Origin: Propionivibrio limicola
GTDB taxonomy: Bacteria > Pseudomonadota > Gammaproteobacteria > Burkholderiales > Rhodocyclaceae
Reading direction: 5' to 3'
DNA length: 53,683 nt
NCBI RefSeq assembly: GCF_009469695.1
Contig: NZ_SSSR01000021.1
Location: 1 to 53,683, forward strand
A model generated the notes under the pieces. It was not told where the DNA came from. It saw only the letters and a list, made by a program, of their open reading frames with translations, and ran no database searches. Positions 1 to 6,858 of the stretch are shown in pieces. Both the position numbers and the translations under genes were made by a program. Each line of letters opens with the position of its first letter. The stretch's first letter is position 1.

Positions 1-98
1 CCCGCTATCGAATCAGACAGACACCCCAGCGGCGTCTGCTAAATCCAGCTTCGACGATCAGTCACATCGGCTCAAGACGGCGTTGGCAGAACGCTTAC
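1..98 (-). mobile_element. Partial IS66-family element, tnpA-proximal (left) end
   Basis: The segment ends at position 98 with a 27-bp terminus (72-98) that, read on the minus strand, begins GTAAGCG, the usual tip of IS66-family inverted repeats. The same 27 bases occur at 53556-53582. Reading inward (leftward) from 98 there is leader sequence with no start codon yet, so only the outer end of the element lies in the window. The element sits inside the tnpA gene of a second IS66-type element. Family assignment rests on the terminus and on the transposase fragments found at both window edges. Confidence 0.7.
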
Positions 99-236
99 GT
101 TGGCGTTGAGTTGATTCCGCTGCGCAATCGCGGCCACTGAAATGCCGGGCACCTGACAGGCGGTGACGACCTGCGATTTGAATTCGGGGCTGTGATAACG
201 GCGACGGCGCCGTGGGGCTTGTGTCGTTGGGAGCAT
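72..236 (-). pseudogene. tnpA: IS66-family tnpA (OrfA), truncated by nested IS66 insertion
   Basis: Starting from the ATG at 236 the minus strand encodes 54 residues. The first 46 have the look of the IS66 accessory protein TnpA: a basic N-terminus, RRRRRYHSPEFKSQVV, then a helix-turn-helix-like GISVAAIAQRNQLNAN. Exactly after LNAN the frame enters the 27-bp terminus of another IS66 element and stops eight residues later (VSVLPTPS). A complete TnpA runs to roughly 100 residues or more and normally continues LNANLL.HRW, so this copy is broken. It is a remnant of an older element into which the element at 1-98 was inserted. Not expected to be functional. Confidence 0.75.
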
Positions 237-273
237 AGTATTCACCAAAAATTAGTGGACACTATGCTCCCAA
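227..273. repeat. Inverted repeat covering the tnpA start codon
   Basis: A perfect 13-bp arm, TTGGGAGCATAGT (227-239), is repeated in inverse orientation at 261-273. With a few mismatches the pairing extends to about 21 bp per arm (227-247 with 253-273, 18 of 21 matching), leaving a loop of about 5 nt. The ATG of the truncated tnpA (234-236) lies inside the left arm. In the mRNA this would form a hairpin that hides the start codon. It could equally mark the junction of an IS end; the sequence alone does not decide. Confidence 0.6.
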
Positions 274-403
274 GCTTTCTTGCTGCGTTCAATGTGGTCG
301 GGTTGTATGCGTCCGTTCGTTCCACATCGAACGAAGCGGGAGTGTTTGGGAGGATGCTGGTGTCGTCCGTGAGCGCTTCTTGCATAGAAGAGGAGTGGTC
401 GCC

Positions 404-787
404 TCAATGCAACACCCGCGGGATCGCGAGTGTGAATTGCGGAATTTCGGCTTCGAACAGCGTTCCGTCATCCGCTGCCATCTGATACGTGCCGCGCATC
501 GTGCCGACGGGCGTGTCGAGCTGGCAGCCGCTGGTGTATTCGAAGGTGTCGCCCGGTGCGATGAGCGGCTGCTCGCCGACGACGCCCAGACCCTGCACTT
601 CCTGCACGTGGTGATGCGCGTCGGTGATGAACCAGTGACGGGAAATCAGCTGTACCGCCAGCGAGCCGGTGTTCTCGATGCGGATCGTGTAGGCGAACAC
701 GTAGCGGTCGCTCACCGGATCGGACTGGTCGGCGAGGTACTCGGGGAAGACGGAAACGGCGATCTGGTATTTCCTGCTTTCGGCCAT
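404..787 (-). CDS. apaG: ApaG domain protein (Co2+/Mg2+ efflux-associated)
   Basis: Encodes 127 residues, the normal length for ApaG, a small soluble protein with a fibronectin-III-like beta-sandwich fold whose loss affects Co2+ and Mg2+ resistance in Salmonella; the biochemical role is not settled. Family features are visible: YVFAYTIRIENTGS near the start, LISRHWFITDA, the GVVGEQPLIAPGDTFEYTSG segment and PVGTMRGTY near the end. The frame stays open upstream, but the ATG at 787 (MAESRKYQI) gives the family N-terminus and was chosen over the longer version. The gene is alone here, between IS66 debris and the pilin gene, so its usual neighbours have been separated from it. Confidence 0.92.
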   Translation of the reverse strand: MAESRKYQIAVSVFPEYLADQSDPVSDRYVFAYTIRIENTGSLAVQLISRHWFITDAHHHVQEVQGLGVVGEQPLIAPGDTFEYTSGCQLDTPVGTMRGTYQMAADDGTLFEAEIPQFTLAIPRVLH

Positions 788-969
788 GGCGGGTGTCGGG
801 AAATCGAAGAGGGCAACATAGCACACGACAACGGCGGGCGCGGCGAGGTTCAAAAGTGGTTCGGCGAATGGCGGGGCTGGTGACGATTTTTGTCAGCGGG
901 GTGACGCAAACGGCGTAAAGAGGGCCGTGTGTTCGGGATTTTTCCTGCGAAATTGCGTTGTTTGCGCCT

Positions 970-985
970 TGGCATGGAAGTTGAT
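970..985 (+). promoter_or_regulatory. Candidate sigma-54 (-24/-12) promoter for the pilin gene
   Basis: TGGCATGGAAGTTGAT lies 48 nt before the pilin ATG. The TGGCA and TTGAT blocks match the sigma-54 consensus TGGCACG-N4-TTGCA/T at the GG and most other positions, with the usual 10-nt spacing between GG and the second dinucleotide, but that dinucleotide is GA rather than GC. PilA genes are often transcribed by RpoN with PilSR, which raises the prior. The call is by eye; no PilR site was identified. Confidence 0.45.
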
Positions 986-1033
986 TAAGGAGAATCAACG
1001 GGTTTTCCGTTAGTCCATCCAAGGAGAGAGAAG

Positions 1034-1450
1034 ATGAAAAAGGTTCAGCAAGGTTTTACCCTGATCGAACTCATGATCGTGGTGGCGATCATCGGTATTC
1101 TGGCTGCAGTGGCACTTCCCGCTTACCGTGATTACACAGTGAAGGCACGTATGTCCAATGTGATTTCGTCCACGCATGCGGTGAAGACAGCAATGGCTGA
1201 GTGCTTGCAAGTAAATGGCGCCACGGCCTCCTGCGATACAGCAGCTAAGCTGGGACTTACATTGCCGGCGGCGACTAATGATTTGGCATCTGTTGCTATT
1301 ACCGCAACTTCTGCTGTAATAACTGCAACTGGTACACCAGCAGCTGGTGGCTATACCTATACGTTGACGCCTGCCGCGCCTGCGGCTGGGGACTCGACGG
1401 TGAATTTTACAATCGGCGGCACGTGTCCTGCGACAGTCTGTAAACAATAA
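1034..1450 (+). CDS. pilA: Type IV major pilin (PilA-like)
   Basis: Encodes 138 residues. The N-terminus is a class III prepilin signal: short basic leader MKKVQQG cleaved before Phe, then [22 protein letters not shown] with the invariant Glu at position 5 of the mature chain. The hydrophobic helix serves as membrane anchor and later as the filament core. The remaining globular part is Ala/Thr-rich, with one Cys pair in the middle (ECLQ..ASC) and another near the end (GTCPATVC), consistent with the disulfide-bounded D-region of type IVa pilins. A strong ribosome site AAGGAGAG precedes the ATG. Single transcription unit: sigma-54-like promoter upstream, terminator downstream. It could also be a minor pilin, but the size and lone position favour a major subunit. 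Confidence 0.9.
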   Translation: MKKVQQGFTLIELMIVVAIIGILAAVALPAYRDYTVKARMSNVISSTHAVKTAMAECLQVNGATASCDTAAKLGLTLPAATNDLASVAITATSAVITATGTPAAGGYTYTLTPAAPAAGDSTVNFTIGGTCPATVCKQ

Positions 1451-1490
1451 GATAATAAGATCAATCGGGTCGGACCCCGATTAAACCAAG

Positions 1491-1513
1491 ACCCCGCTTC
1501 GGCGGGGTTTTTT
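1491..1513 (+). terminator. Rho-independent terminator after pilin gene
   Basis: A 7-bp GC stem (ACCCCGC / GCGGGGT) with a TTCG tetraloop is followed by a run of six T. It lies about 40 nt downstream of the pilin stop codon. Confidence 0.9.
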
Positions 1514-1584
1514 GTCGACGCTATCCGGCGAATTCGGGTGCGCCCCAACGGGGCTGAGTTGAGCGGTGGCGGGCTGAGCTTGGG

Positions 1585-1713
1585 CTACTGGCTGGTCAGC
1601 AGGGGGCTGACGGCGATGTTTTCATCAATTTCGGGCCAATAGACGCCGATTCCTTTGCCGATCAAGCGCCAGTTATTGCGCTGGGAGGAGGGCGCATACT
1701 TTGGTCTGCTCAT
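1585..1713 (-). pseudogene. DUF2442 remnant (3' end only)
   Basis: The minus strand encodes a C-terminal piece of a DUF2442 protein: RNNWRLIGKGIGVYWPEIDEN, then IAVSPLLTSQ and stop. DUF2442 proteins are about 80-100 residues, often partnered with DUF4160 proteins as putative toxin-antitoxin pairs. Here only about 35 family-like residues remain; upstream in the same frame the sequence changes into a dispersed REP-like repeat (1734-1774). An ATG at 1713 exists but would give a 42-residue protein without the N-terminal half. No partner gene is present. Confidence 0.6.
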
Positions 1714-1733
1714 GGTGTCGTTGACGCGCGATT

Positions 1734-1774
1734 CGGATCGCCCGGCGGAGCCGGGCTCCTACGGTGGCGGTTGG
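1734..1774. repeat. REP-like palindromic repeat, copy 1
   Basis: A 41-nt unit containing the imperfect palindrome GCCCGGCGGAGCCGGGC followed by TCCTAC. It recurs at 4360-4400 with a single mismatch. The form (GTAGGAGCCCGGC on the other strand) resembles REP elements of pseudomonads and relatives. Confidence 0.75.
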
Positions 1775-1793
1775 TGTGGCGACATCCTCTTTG

Positions 1794-2273
1794 TTACAGA
1801 AACTCAGCCGGCACCACCGCTCGTAACACCGTCTGCGTTTCGCCTTGCCGCGTGCGGTTGGTGAACCACCAGACGGCGCCTTTCTTGATTGTCCAGTAGG
1901 CTTCTTCGCCGGAGAGCAGCAGGGCGGCGGTCTGGCCGAGGGTGGGTTGGTGGCCGACGACGAGGACGGCGAGGCGGCCGCTCTTTTCCGGGTCACGCTC
2001 GCCGCCGTCGGGCCAGTTGATGGCGGCGAGGAGGGCGGATACGTCGCTGTCGGGGCCGAGGCGCGGGTCGGTTTCGAAGGGCAGGCCGAGCGCTTGCGCG
2101 GTTTGCTGGCAGCGTTTGGCAGGGCTGACGAGAATGCGCAGGTTTTCCGGGGCGTGTTGCTTGAGCCAGGCGGCCATTTTCTGCGCCTGTTTTTCGCCGC
2201 GCGCGGTGAGTTTGCGCTTGAGGTCGGGGATGCCGTCTTCGGCTTCGGCGTGACGCCAGAGCAACAAATCCAT
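1794..2273 (-). CDS. sixA: Phosphohistidine phosphatase SixA
   Basis: Encodes 159 residues of the histidine-phosphatase superfamily. The RHG-type motif is at the very N-terminus (LLLWRHAEAE, nucleophile His8), and a second His needed for catalysis is in VVGHQPTLG. SixA removes phosphate from phosphohistidine in Hpt domains and in the nitrogen phosphotransferase system. Length matches the family, which lacks the long insertions of phosphoglycerate mutases. An Hpt-domain protein is encoded 0.9 kb upstream (3183-4298), but tcdA lies between, so a functional link is only a suggestion. There is a 111-nt gap to tcdA with no gene. Confidence 0.9.
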   Translation of the reverse strand: MDLLLWRHAEAEDGIPDLKRKLTARGEKQAQKMAAWLKQHAPENLRILVSPAKRCQQTAQALGLPFETDPRLGPDSDVSALLAAINWPDGGERDPEKSGRLAVLVVGHQPTLGQTAALLLSGEEAYWTIKKGAVWWFTNRTRQGETQTVLRAVVPAEFL

Positions 2274-2384
2274 GGTGGTCTCCTCGAAAAAAGGCAGGAT
2301 GATGGCGGTCGAATGTTTCCGGGTGATGAAATGGCGGTGGATTGGAAGGCTGTACGTTAGATGGCCACGGCGTGGTACTCGCCG

Positions 2385-3167
2385 TTATTTGAGTCCGGAA
2401 AGCGATTTCAGTACTTCGCCGGCCGCGAACAGTCCGAAGGCGGCGGTGACGCAGACGGCGGAGCCGTAGCCGGCGCAGTTAAGGCCGGCCAGGGTGGGCG
2501 GTTCGTCGCAGGCGGCGCCGGTTTCCGGGTAGCGCAAGGGCTCTTCGGAAAAAACGGCCAGAACGCCAAACTTTTTCTTGATGTCGCGGGAGAAGCCGTA
2601 TTCCTTGCGCAACAGGGCGCGAACCTTGGAGAGCAACGGGTCTTGAACGGTACGGCTCAAATCGGCGATGCGGATGCGCGTCGGGTCGATCTGGCCACCG
2701 GCGCCGCCGGCCGTAACGAGGGGAATCCTTCGGCGAGTGCACCAGGCGATCATCGCCGCCTTGGTACGGACGTGATCAATGGCGTCGACGACATAGTCGA
2801 AACCACTGCCAAGCATCTGCTCGAGGTTGTCCGGCGACACGAAATCTTCGATGGTCGTGACCTTGCAGGACGGGTTGATGGCCAAGATCCGTTCGGCCAT
2901 GGCGTCCGTTTTGGCTTTGCCGAACGCATTGCCAAGCGCGTGAATTTGCCGATTGACGTTCGATTCGGCGACCATGTCGAGGTCGATGAGGGTGATTTGG
3001 CCGATGGCGGAGCGCGCCAGTGCTTCGGCGACCCATGATCCGACACCGCCAATACCGATGATCGCGACGTGGGCTTGCCGGAATTTTTCGAGAGCGGCCG
3101 GGCCGTAGAGTCGGGCGACGCCGCCAAAGCGGCGCTGTAAATCGGCGGAGTTATCTATTGTTCGCAT
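2385..3167 (-). CDS. tcdA: tRNA threonylcarbamoyladenosine dehydratase TcdA (CsdL)
   Basis: Encodes 260 residues of the E1/MoeB/ThiF fold. The nucleotide-binding Rossmann motif GIGGVGSW is at about 38-45, followed by TLIDLDMVAESNVNRQ, where the conserved Asp and Arg contact ATP, and the DAIDHVRTK segment. TcdA uses ATP to cyclise t6A37 to ct6A in ANN-decoding tRNAs. The C-terminal part (CDEPP, LNCAGYGSAV) and the overall length fit TcdA rather than ThiF or MoeB, and the MoeB-type zinc Cys pairs are absent. The start lies 15 nt after the stop of the Hpt/HD-GYP gene, so co-transcription is likely. Confidence 0.92.
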   Translation of the reverse strand: MRTIDNSADLQRRFGGVARLYGPAALEKFRQAHVAIIGIGGVGSWVAEALARSAIGQITLIDLDMVAESNVNRQIHALGNAFGKAKTDAMAERILAINPSCKVTTIEDFVSPDNLEQMLGSGFDYVVDAIDHVRTKAAMIAWCTRRRIPLVTAGGAGGQIDPTRIRIADLSRTVQDPLLSKVRALLRKEYGFSRDIKKKFGVLAVFSEEPLRYPETGAACDEPPTLAGLNCAGYGSAVCVTAAFGLFAAGEVLKSLSGLK

Positions 3168-3182
3168 TTCAGGAAAATTGGG

Positions 3183-4298
3183 TCAGCTTTCGACAGTTCG
3201 CCGGATGACCTGATTGAACGGATCGATCCATTCCGGGGCGAACTGGTTGTTACAGGCATTGATTTCGGCAACGGCATGCAGGACGGAGCGGTTCTTGCCG
3301 CGATGAATATGCTTGAGCATGACGGCCTCGAAGGCGTCCACGATGGCGAGGATCTTGGCGCCATCCGCAATTTGCCCGTTATGGATGCCCTCGGGGTAGC
3401 CGCCGCCGTCGGGCATTTCATGGTGCTGGGCGACAATCCGGGCGGCGCTCTCCCAGCCCGGCATGCGCGAGAGGATTTGTGCGGCGTAGCCCGGATGGCG
3501 GCGGAGCGCCATTCTTTCCTCGGTCGTCATGCGGTCGAGCTTCAGCCACACCGATTCGGGCAGAAACATCATGCCGATATCGTGCATGTAAATGGCCGCT
3601 TCGAGTTGAACCGGATCGACCGGTGTTCCCTTGAGTTGGTTGGTTTCGAGCGCCAGTCGCAAGAGGCGCTGGGTTCTGCCCTTGAACAGCGGCGAGCGGG
3701 CTTCAAGCAGGTCGGCCAGCGAACGGAAGAAGCGCAAATCGTCCACTGTCTGGTTGTCCGAGCGAGTAGCGGCTGGAGGTATGCTCGGTTGCAGCAATGA
3801 AGAGTGTTGCGCGGCGGGCGGGAAGCCGGTCACCGCCTCAATGATGCGGGCGGCGCATGCGTCCATCTCATCCGGCGCGGCAAGCGCCAGTTTTTCCAGT
3901 CCTTGAACGAGGCTGAGGAGGCGCAGGTTTTCCAGCGGCTTTTTGTGCTGGAGGCTTTCAACGGCCAGTTCGAGGCGGTCGATGGCCAGCAGGATTGTTT
4001 CCGCCACGGTGTCGCTCAAGGATATTTCGCCGTTTCTGAGACGGGCGAGTACGGTTTCGATCGGGTGGGCAATGGCGACCGCCAAATCGACCTTGCACAG
4101 GGCGCCGTCGCCCTTGATGTTGTGTACGGAGCGAAACAGGCTGGCGACAACATTGGACGCGTTGGACGCGTTGGGCGTATTCCGTAGCAGCGCGATGTCA
4201 CGTTCAACATTCGGGGCAAGGTCGTCAAGCGACTCGACGAATTCGTCCAGTGCCGCCTCGTCGCTGATCATCGGCGAGATGATGGCGCGAATATCCAT
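3183..4298 (-). CDS. Hpt domain fused to HD-GYP domain (c-di-GMP phosphodiesterase candidate)
   Basis: Encodes 371 residues. The N-terminal ~130 residues form an Hpt-type helical bundle with the phospho-acceptor motif SVHNIKGD (His59). The C-terminal half (about 190-360) is an HD-GYP domain: metal-binding YMHDIGMM, then HHEMPDGGGYP, which keeps the HHExxDGxGYP signature, and AKILAIVDAFEA. Members with this signature hydrolyse c-di-GMP. Having a phosphotransfer domain instead of the common REC domain suggests it receives phosphate from a hybrid kinase or response regulator. A 9-bp tandem repeat (4153-4179) encodes NASNAS just before the Hpt helix. No membrane segment. It probably forms an operon with tcdA. 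Confidence 0.85.
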   Translation of the reverse strand: MDIRAIISPMISDEAALDEFVESLDDLAPNVERDIALLRNTPNASNASNVVASLFRSVHNIKGDGALCKVDLAVAIAHPIETVLARLRNGEISLSDTVAETILLAIDRLELAVESLQHKKPLENLRLLSLVQGLEKLALAAPDEMDACAARIIEAVTGFPPAAQHSSLLQPSIPPAATRSDNQTVDDLRFFRSLADLLEARSPLFKGRTQRLLRLALETNQLKGTPVDPVQLEAAIYMHDIGMMFLPESVWLKLDRMTTEERMALRRHPGYAAQILSRMPGWESAARIVAQHHEMPDGGGYPEGIHNGQIADGAKILAIVDAFEAVMLKHIHRGKNRSVLHAVAEINACNNQFAPEWIDPFNQVIRRTVES

Positions 4299-4359
4299 GA
4301 CGCTCTCCCTGTTGTTGATTTATCCGGGAAGTTTAACGGAAGCCGGGTAATGACGCATC

Positions 4360-4400
4360 CGGATCGCCCGGCGGAGCCGGGCTCCTACCGTGGCGGTTGG
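4360..4400. repeat. REP-like palindromic repeat, copy 2
   Basis: Second copy of the 41-nt repeat at 1734-1774, in the same orientation with one substitution (CTACC against CTACG). It lies in the spacer between the divergent HD-GYP and FKBP genes. Confidence 0.75.
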
Positions 4401-4521
4401 CATCGTCGGTGCGCCGCTTCGCTGCGCGAAAGGAGCTTGGCCGGTGCTCCCGGTTGTCAAAGCTCCCTATTCTCCCCAGCACGAGTCGTCTACACTTCAC
4501 CCTCTTTTTGAAAGGAAAACC

Positions 4522-4866
4522 ATGTCCACCATTACTACCGAAAGCGGCCTGCAGATTGAAGACGTCAACGTCGGGGACGGCGATGAGGCGAAGGCCGGGC
4601 AGTTTGTCAGCGTGCATTACACCGGCTGGCTGACGAACGGAACAAAATTCGATTCAAGCAAGGATCGCAACCAGCCGTTTCAGTTTCCGCTCGGGGCGCA
4701 GCACGTGATCGCCGGATGGGACGAAGGTGTGCAGGGGATGCGGATCGGCGGCGTGCGGAAGCTCACGATTCCGGCCCATCTCGGCTATGGCGCCCGTGGT
4801 GCCGGTGGGGTCATCCCGCCGAATGCGACGCTGGTTTTTGAAGTCGAGCTGCTTGGCATCCTTTGA
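4522..4866 (+). CDS. FKBP-type peptidyl-prolyl cis-trans isomerase
   Basis: Encodes 114 residues, a minimal single FKBP domain without signal peptide, so cytoplasmic. Key stretches are [62 protein letters not shown]; the aromatic and Asp residues lining the isomerase pocket are kept. The frame is open for 44 codons upstream, but the ATG at 4522 follows an AAAGGAAAA ribosome site and gives the compact family N-terminus. The stop codon overlaps the next gene start (TGATG), so the isomerase and the pseudouridine synthase are translationally coupled. Confidence 0.92.
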   Translation: MSTITTESGLQIEDVNVGDGDEAKAGQFVSVHYTGWLTNGTKFDSSKDRNQPFQFPLGAQHVIAGWDEGVQGMRIGGVRKLTIPAHLGYGARGAGGVIPPNATLVFEVELLGIL

Positions 4867-5942
4867 TGACTGGTCGCACGCGTAAAACCCTTGGTTTGCC
4901 GGCTCGCGCCGAAGGCGAGTCGGTGCCGGTCAATCCGCGCCGCAAACCGGTTCGCGGCCATGCACCGACAGCCCGCCGCGCCAGCACCGCGGCTCCCGTT
5001 TCCGAAACCCCTCCGGCGCCGGTGGAAAAAAAGAAGGACTATCGGAATGCGAAGGCGGGGAGCAAGCCCGTACGAGCCGATGTGCAAAATCCCCGTTCTG
5101 CGCCCAAACCAATGTCCGCCAGAAATGGTGCTCAATCGACACCACGCACGGCGTCGCAGCCGCCCTCTCCTCCTGCACGGAAGCCTGCCGTGGCGCCCGT
5201 CGCCAGTTCGGCGCAAGCTGGCGTTCGCGTTTCCAAACTGATGGCTGAGCGTGGTCTGTGCTCGCGCCGCGAGGCGGACGTTTATATCGAACGCGGTTGG
5301 GTGTTCGTTGACGGTGTCCGGATGACGGAGCTGGGCAGCCGCGTTGATCCCTCCGCGAAAATCACGCTGGACAAGCAGGCGCGCGTGGCGCAACAGCGTC
5401 AGGTGACCATCTTGCTGCACAAGCCGGTCGGTTACGTATCCGGTCAGCCGGAACCCGGGTTTACTCCCGCCGTAACCCTGGTTCAGCCGGAAAACCTGTA
5501 CCAGACGCCGGATTCGCCGGCCTTCCATCCGGCTCAGCTCAAGGGCTTGGCACCGGCCGGGCGGCTCGATATCGACTCGACGGGATTGCTCGTCCTGACC
5601 CAGGACGGGCGTGTGGCACGGCAACTGATCGGGGAAAACTCGACCGTCGACAAAGAGTATCTGGTCCGTGTCGAAGGCACGCTCGATGCCAACGGCTTGG
5701 CCCTGCTCAACCACGGGCTTTCCCTGGACGGCCAGCAACTCAAACCGGCTACGGTCGAATGGCTCAACGACGATCAGTTGCGCTTCGTGCTGATCGAAGG
5801 ACGGAAGCGCCAGATTCGCCGGATGTGCGAACTGGTCGGATTGCGCGTGGTCGGGCTCAAGCGGGTACGGATCGGCAAGGTGCGTCTGGGCGATCTACCG
5901 CTCGGACAGTGGCGCTATCTGCGCGATGACGAGGTGTTTTAG
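4866..5942 (+). CDS. rluF: 23S rRNA pseudouridine synthase, RluF/RsuA family, with long basic N-terminal extension
   Basis: Encodes 358 residues. Residues 1-118 are a Pro/Ala/Lys/Arg-rich, low-complexity extension. An S4 RNA-binding domain follows ([24 protein letters not shown], split here as [11 protein letters not shown] and [13 protein letters not shown], about 121-145), then the RsuA/RluB/E/F catalytic domain with [17 protein letters not shown], catalytic Asp235, and the C-terminal [12 protein letters not shown] segment. The enzyme isomerises uridine in large-subunit rRNA; RluF (U2604) is the best guess, with RluB the alternative. The ATG overlaps the FKBP stop codon. The extension resembles the disordered tails seen on betaproteobacterial RluB homologues. 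Confidence 0.8.
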   Translation: MTGRTRKTLGLPARAEGESVPVNPRRKPVRGHAPTARRASTAAPVSETPPAPVEKKKDYRNAKAGSKPVRADVQNPRSAPKPMSARNGAQSTPRTASQPPSPPARKPAVAPVASSAQAGVRVSKLMAERGLCSRREADVYIERGWVFVDGVRMTELGSRVDPSAKITLDKQARVAQQRQVTILLHKPVGYVSGQPEPGFTPAVTLVQPENLYQTPDSPAFHPAQLKGLAPAGRLDIDSTGLLVLTQDGRVARQLIGENSTVDKEYLVRVEGTLDANGLALLNHGLSLDGQQLKPATVEWLNDDQLRFVLIEGRKRQIRRMCELVGLRVVGLKRVRIGKVRLGDLPLGQWRYLRDDEVF

Positions 5943-5965
5943 TCGTCAGTCAACGGAAAAGGCGA

Positions 5966-6052
5966 ACCACCAAGACACCAAGCACACCAAGAGAGCACCA
6001 AGTTAACACCCTGTTTTCTTGGTGAATCCTTGTGCTCTTGGTGTCTGGTGGT
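5966..6052. repeat. Low-complexity inverted repeat (ACCAAG-rich)
   Basis: Left arm ACCACCAAGACACCAAG (5966-5982) pairs with CTTGGTGTCTGGTGGT (6037-6052) with one bulged base. Inside, CACCAAG (about 5996-6002) pairs with CTTGGTG (6018-6024). The arms are themselves built from repeated CACCAAG units. The structure fills the spacer between convergent genes and could act as a bidirectional transcription stop, but the regular internal repetition looks more like an interspersed element. Confidence 0.7.
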
Positions 6053-6085
6053 GAGGCATTTAGTCATGTGCTTCAACATGACTGA

Positions 6086-6340
6086 CTACTCGCCCTTTGG
6101 CAGGCCTTCGCTTTTTTCATCGCCGCTTGTTTCCGCGCGGGCTTTCTTTTGCTCCAGCCGCGCGTTTTTGCTGGCGTCGAAAAATACGTAGCGCCCATAC
6201 AGCTCGCAGCCTTTCATCCCGGGATCGCACGGTTGCCCCGGGACTTTGTTGCATTGCCCGTCAAGTTCGTGCGGGCATCCCCATCCACCGGCGGCCATCG
6301 TCAATTCCCGACAAAATTCAAAGACCGCATTTTCCGACAC
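6086..6340 (-). CDS. Small Cys-rich conserved protein of unknown function
   Basis: Encodes 84 residues from a GTG start with GAAGG upstream. The first ~52 residues contain five cysteines in a tight pattern: FCRELT, then CPHELDGQCNKVPGQPC and KGCELYGRYVF. The tail is charged and probably disordered. The Cys spacing suggests a small metal-binding or disulfide-bonded domain. No signal peptide is visible, so a cytoplasmic zinc or iron-sulfur site is more likely than disulfides. I recognise no named family and assign no function. It is convergent with rluF and divergent from the SnoaL-like gene. Confidence 0.65.
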   Translation of the reverse strand: MSENAVFEFCRELTMAAGGWGCPHELDGQCNKVPGQPCDPGMKGCELYGRYVFFDASKNARLEQKKARAETSGDEKSEGLPKGE

Positions 6341-6474
6341 GGGGGCGCCTTCTTCAAGGCTGTTACACTTGTTCGTTACGCTGCGATGCGAAATCGGCGA
6401 ATCGCGGTTGAATTCGTGCGCGTCGTTGCTGTCGATGAAAACCGAGCGTGCGAAATATAAGGAAAAAAGACACC

Positions 6475-6858
6475 ATGAAACAGCCCGATCAGATTCTCAA
6501 AGACTGGATGCAGGCGATCAACACGGGCGATCTCGAAGCGCTGATGGCGCTCTACGACGAGAAGGCCGTGCTGATTCCGACCTTCTCCAATCGCTTGCTG
6601 CAAACACCGGAAAACATCCGCGACTACTTCTCAAAAGTCTGTTTGCGCGAAGAGTTGAGCATCGCCCTGCATGAGAAAACCTTCGCCGTGCAGCAGATTC
6701 ACGGGCCGATTTACGGACTGAGCGGGATCTATTGCTGGCGTTTTGCCATCGACGGCGAGATGCTGAGTTTCGAGGCGCGCTTCAGCTATGTCCTCGATCT
6801 CGATCGCGCCAAACCGATCGTCCAGCATCACTCGTCGCAGATTCCGCGCATGCTTTGA
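6475..6858 (+). CDS. SnoaL/DUF4440-type (NTF2-like) protein
   Basis: Encodes 127 residues with the cone-shaped NTF2-like fold signature: a start helix ILKDWMQAINTGDLEALMALY, then DEKAVLIPTFSNRLLQTPENIRDYF, which matches the SnoaL/DUF4440 pattern of an early helix followed by beta-strands, and WRFAIDGEMLSFEARFSYVL. Such proteins are small ligand-binding or catalytic cups; many are of unknown function. The ATG at 6475 is preceded by AAGGAAAA and is preferred over an in-frame ATG nine codons earlier. The stop codon abuts the convergent CBS gene with no spacer. Confidence 0.75.
   Translation: MKQPDQILKDWMQAINTGDLEALMALYDEKAVLIPTFSNRLLQTPENIRDYFSKVCLREELSIALHEKTFAVQQIHGPIYGLSGIYCWRFAIDGEMLSFEARFSYVLDLDRAKPIVQHHSSQIPRML

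Noticed and set aside
5966-6052. Possible CRISPR or direct-repeat array
   Set aside because: The structure is an inverted repeat built of low-complexity units without spacers.
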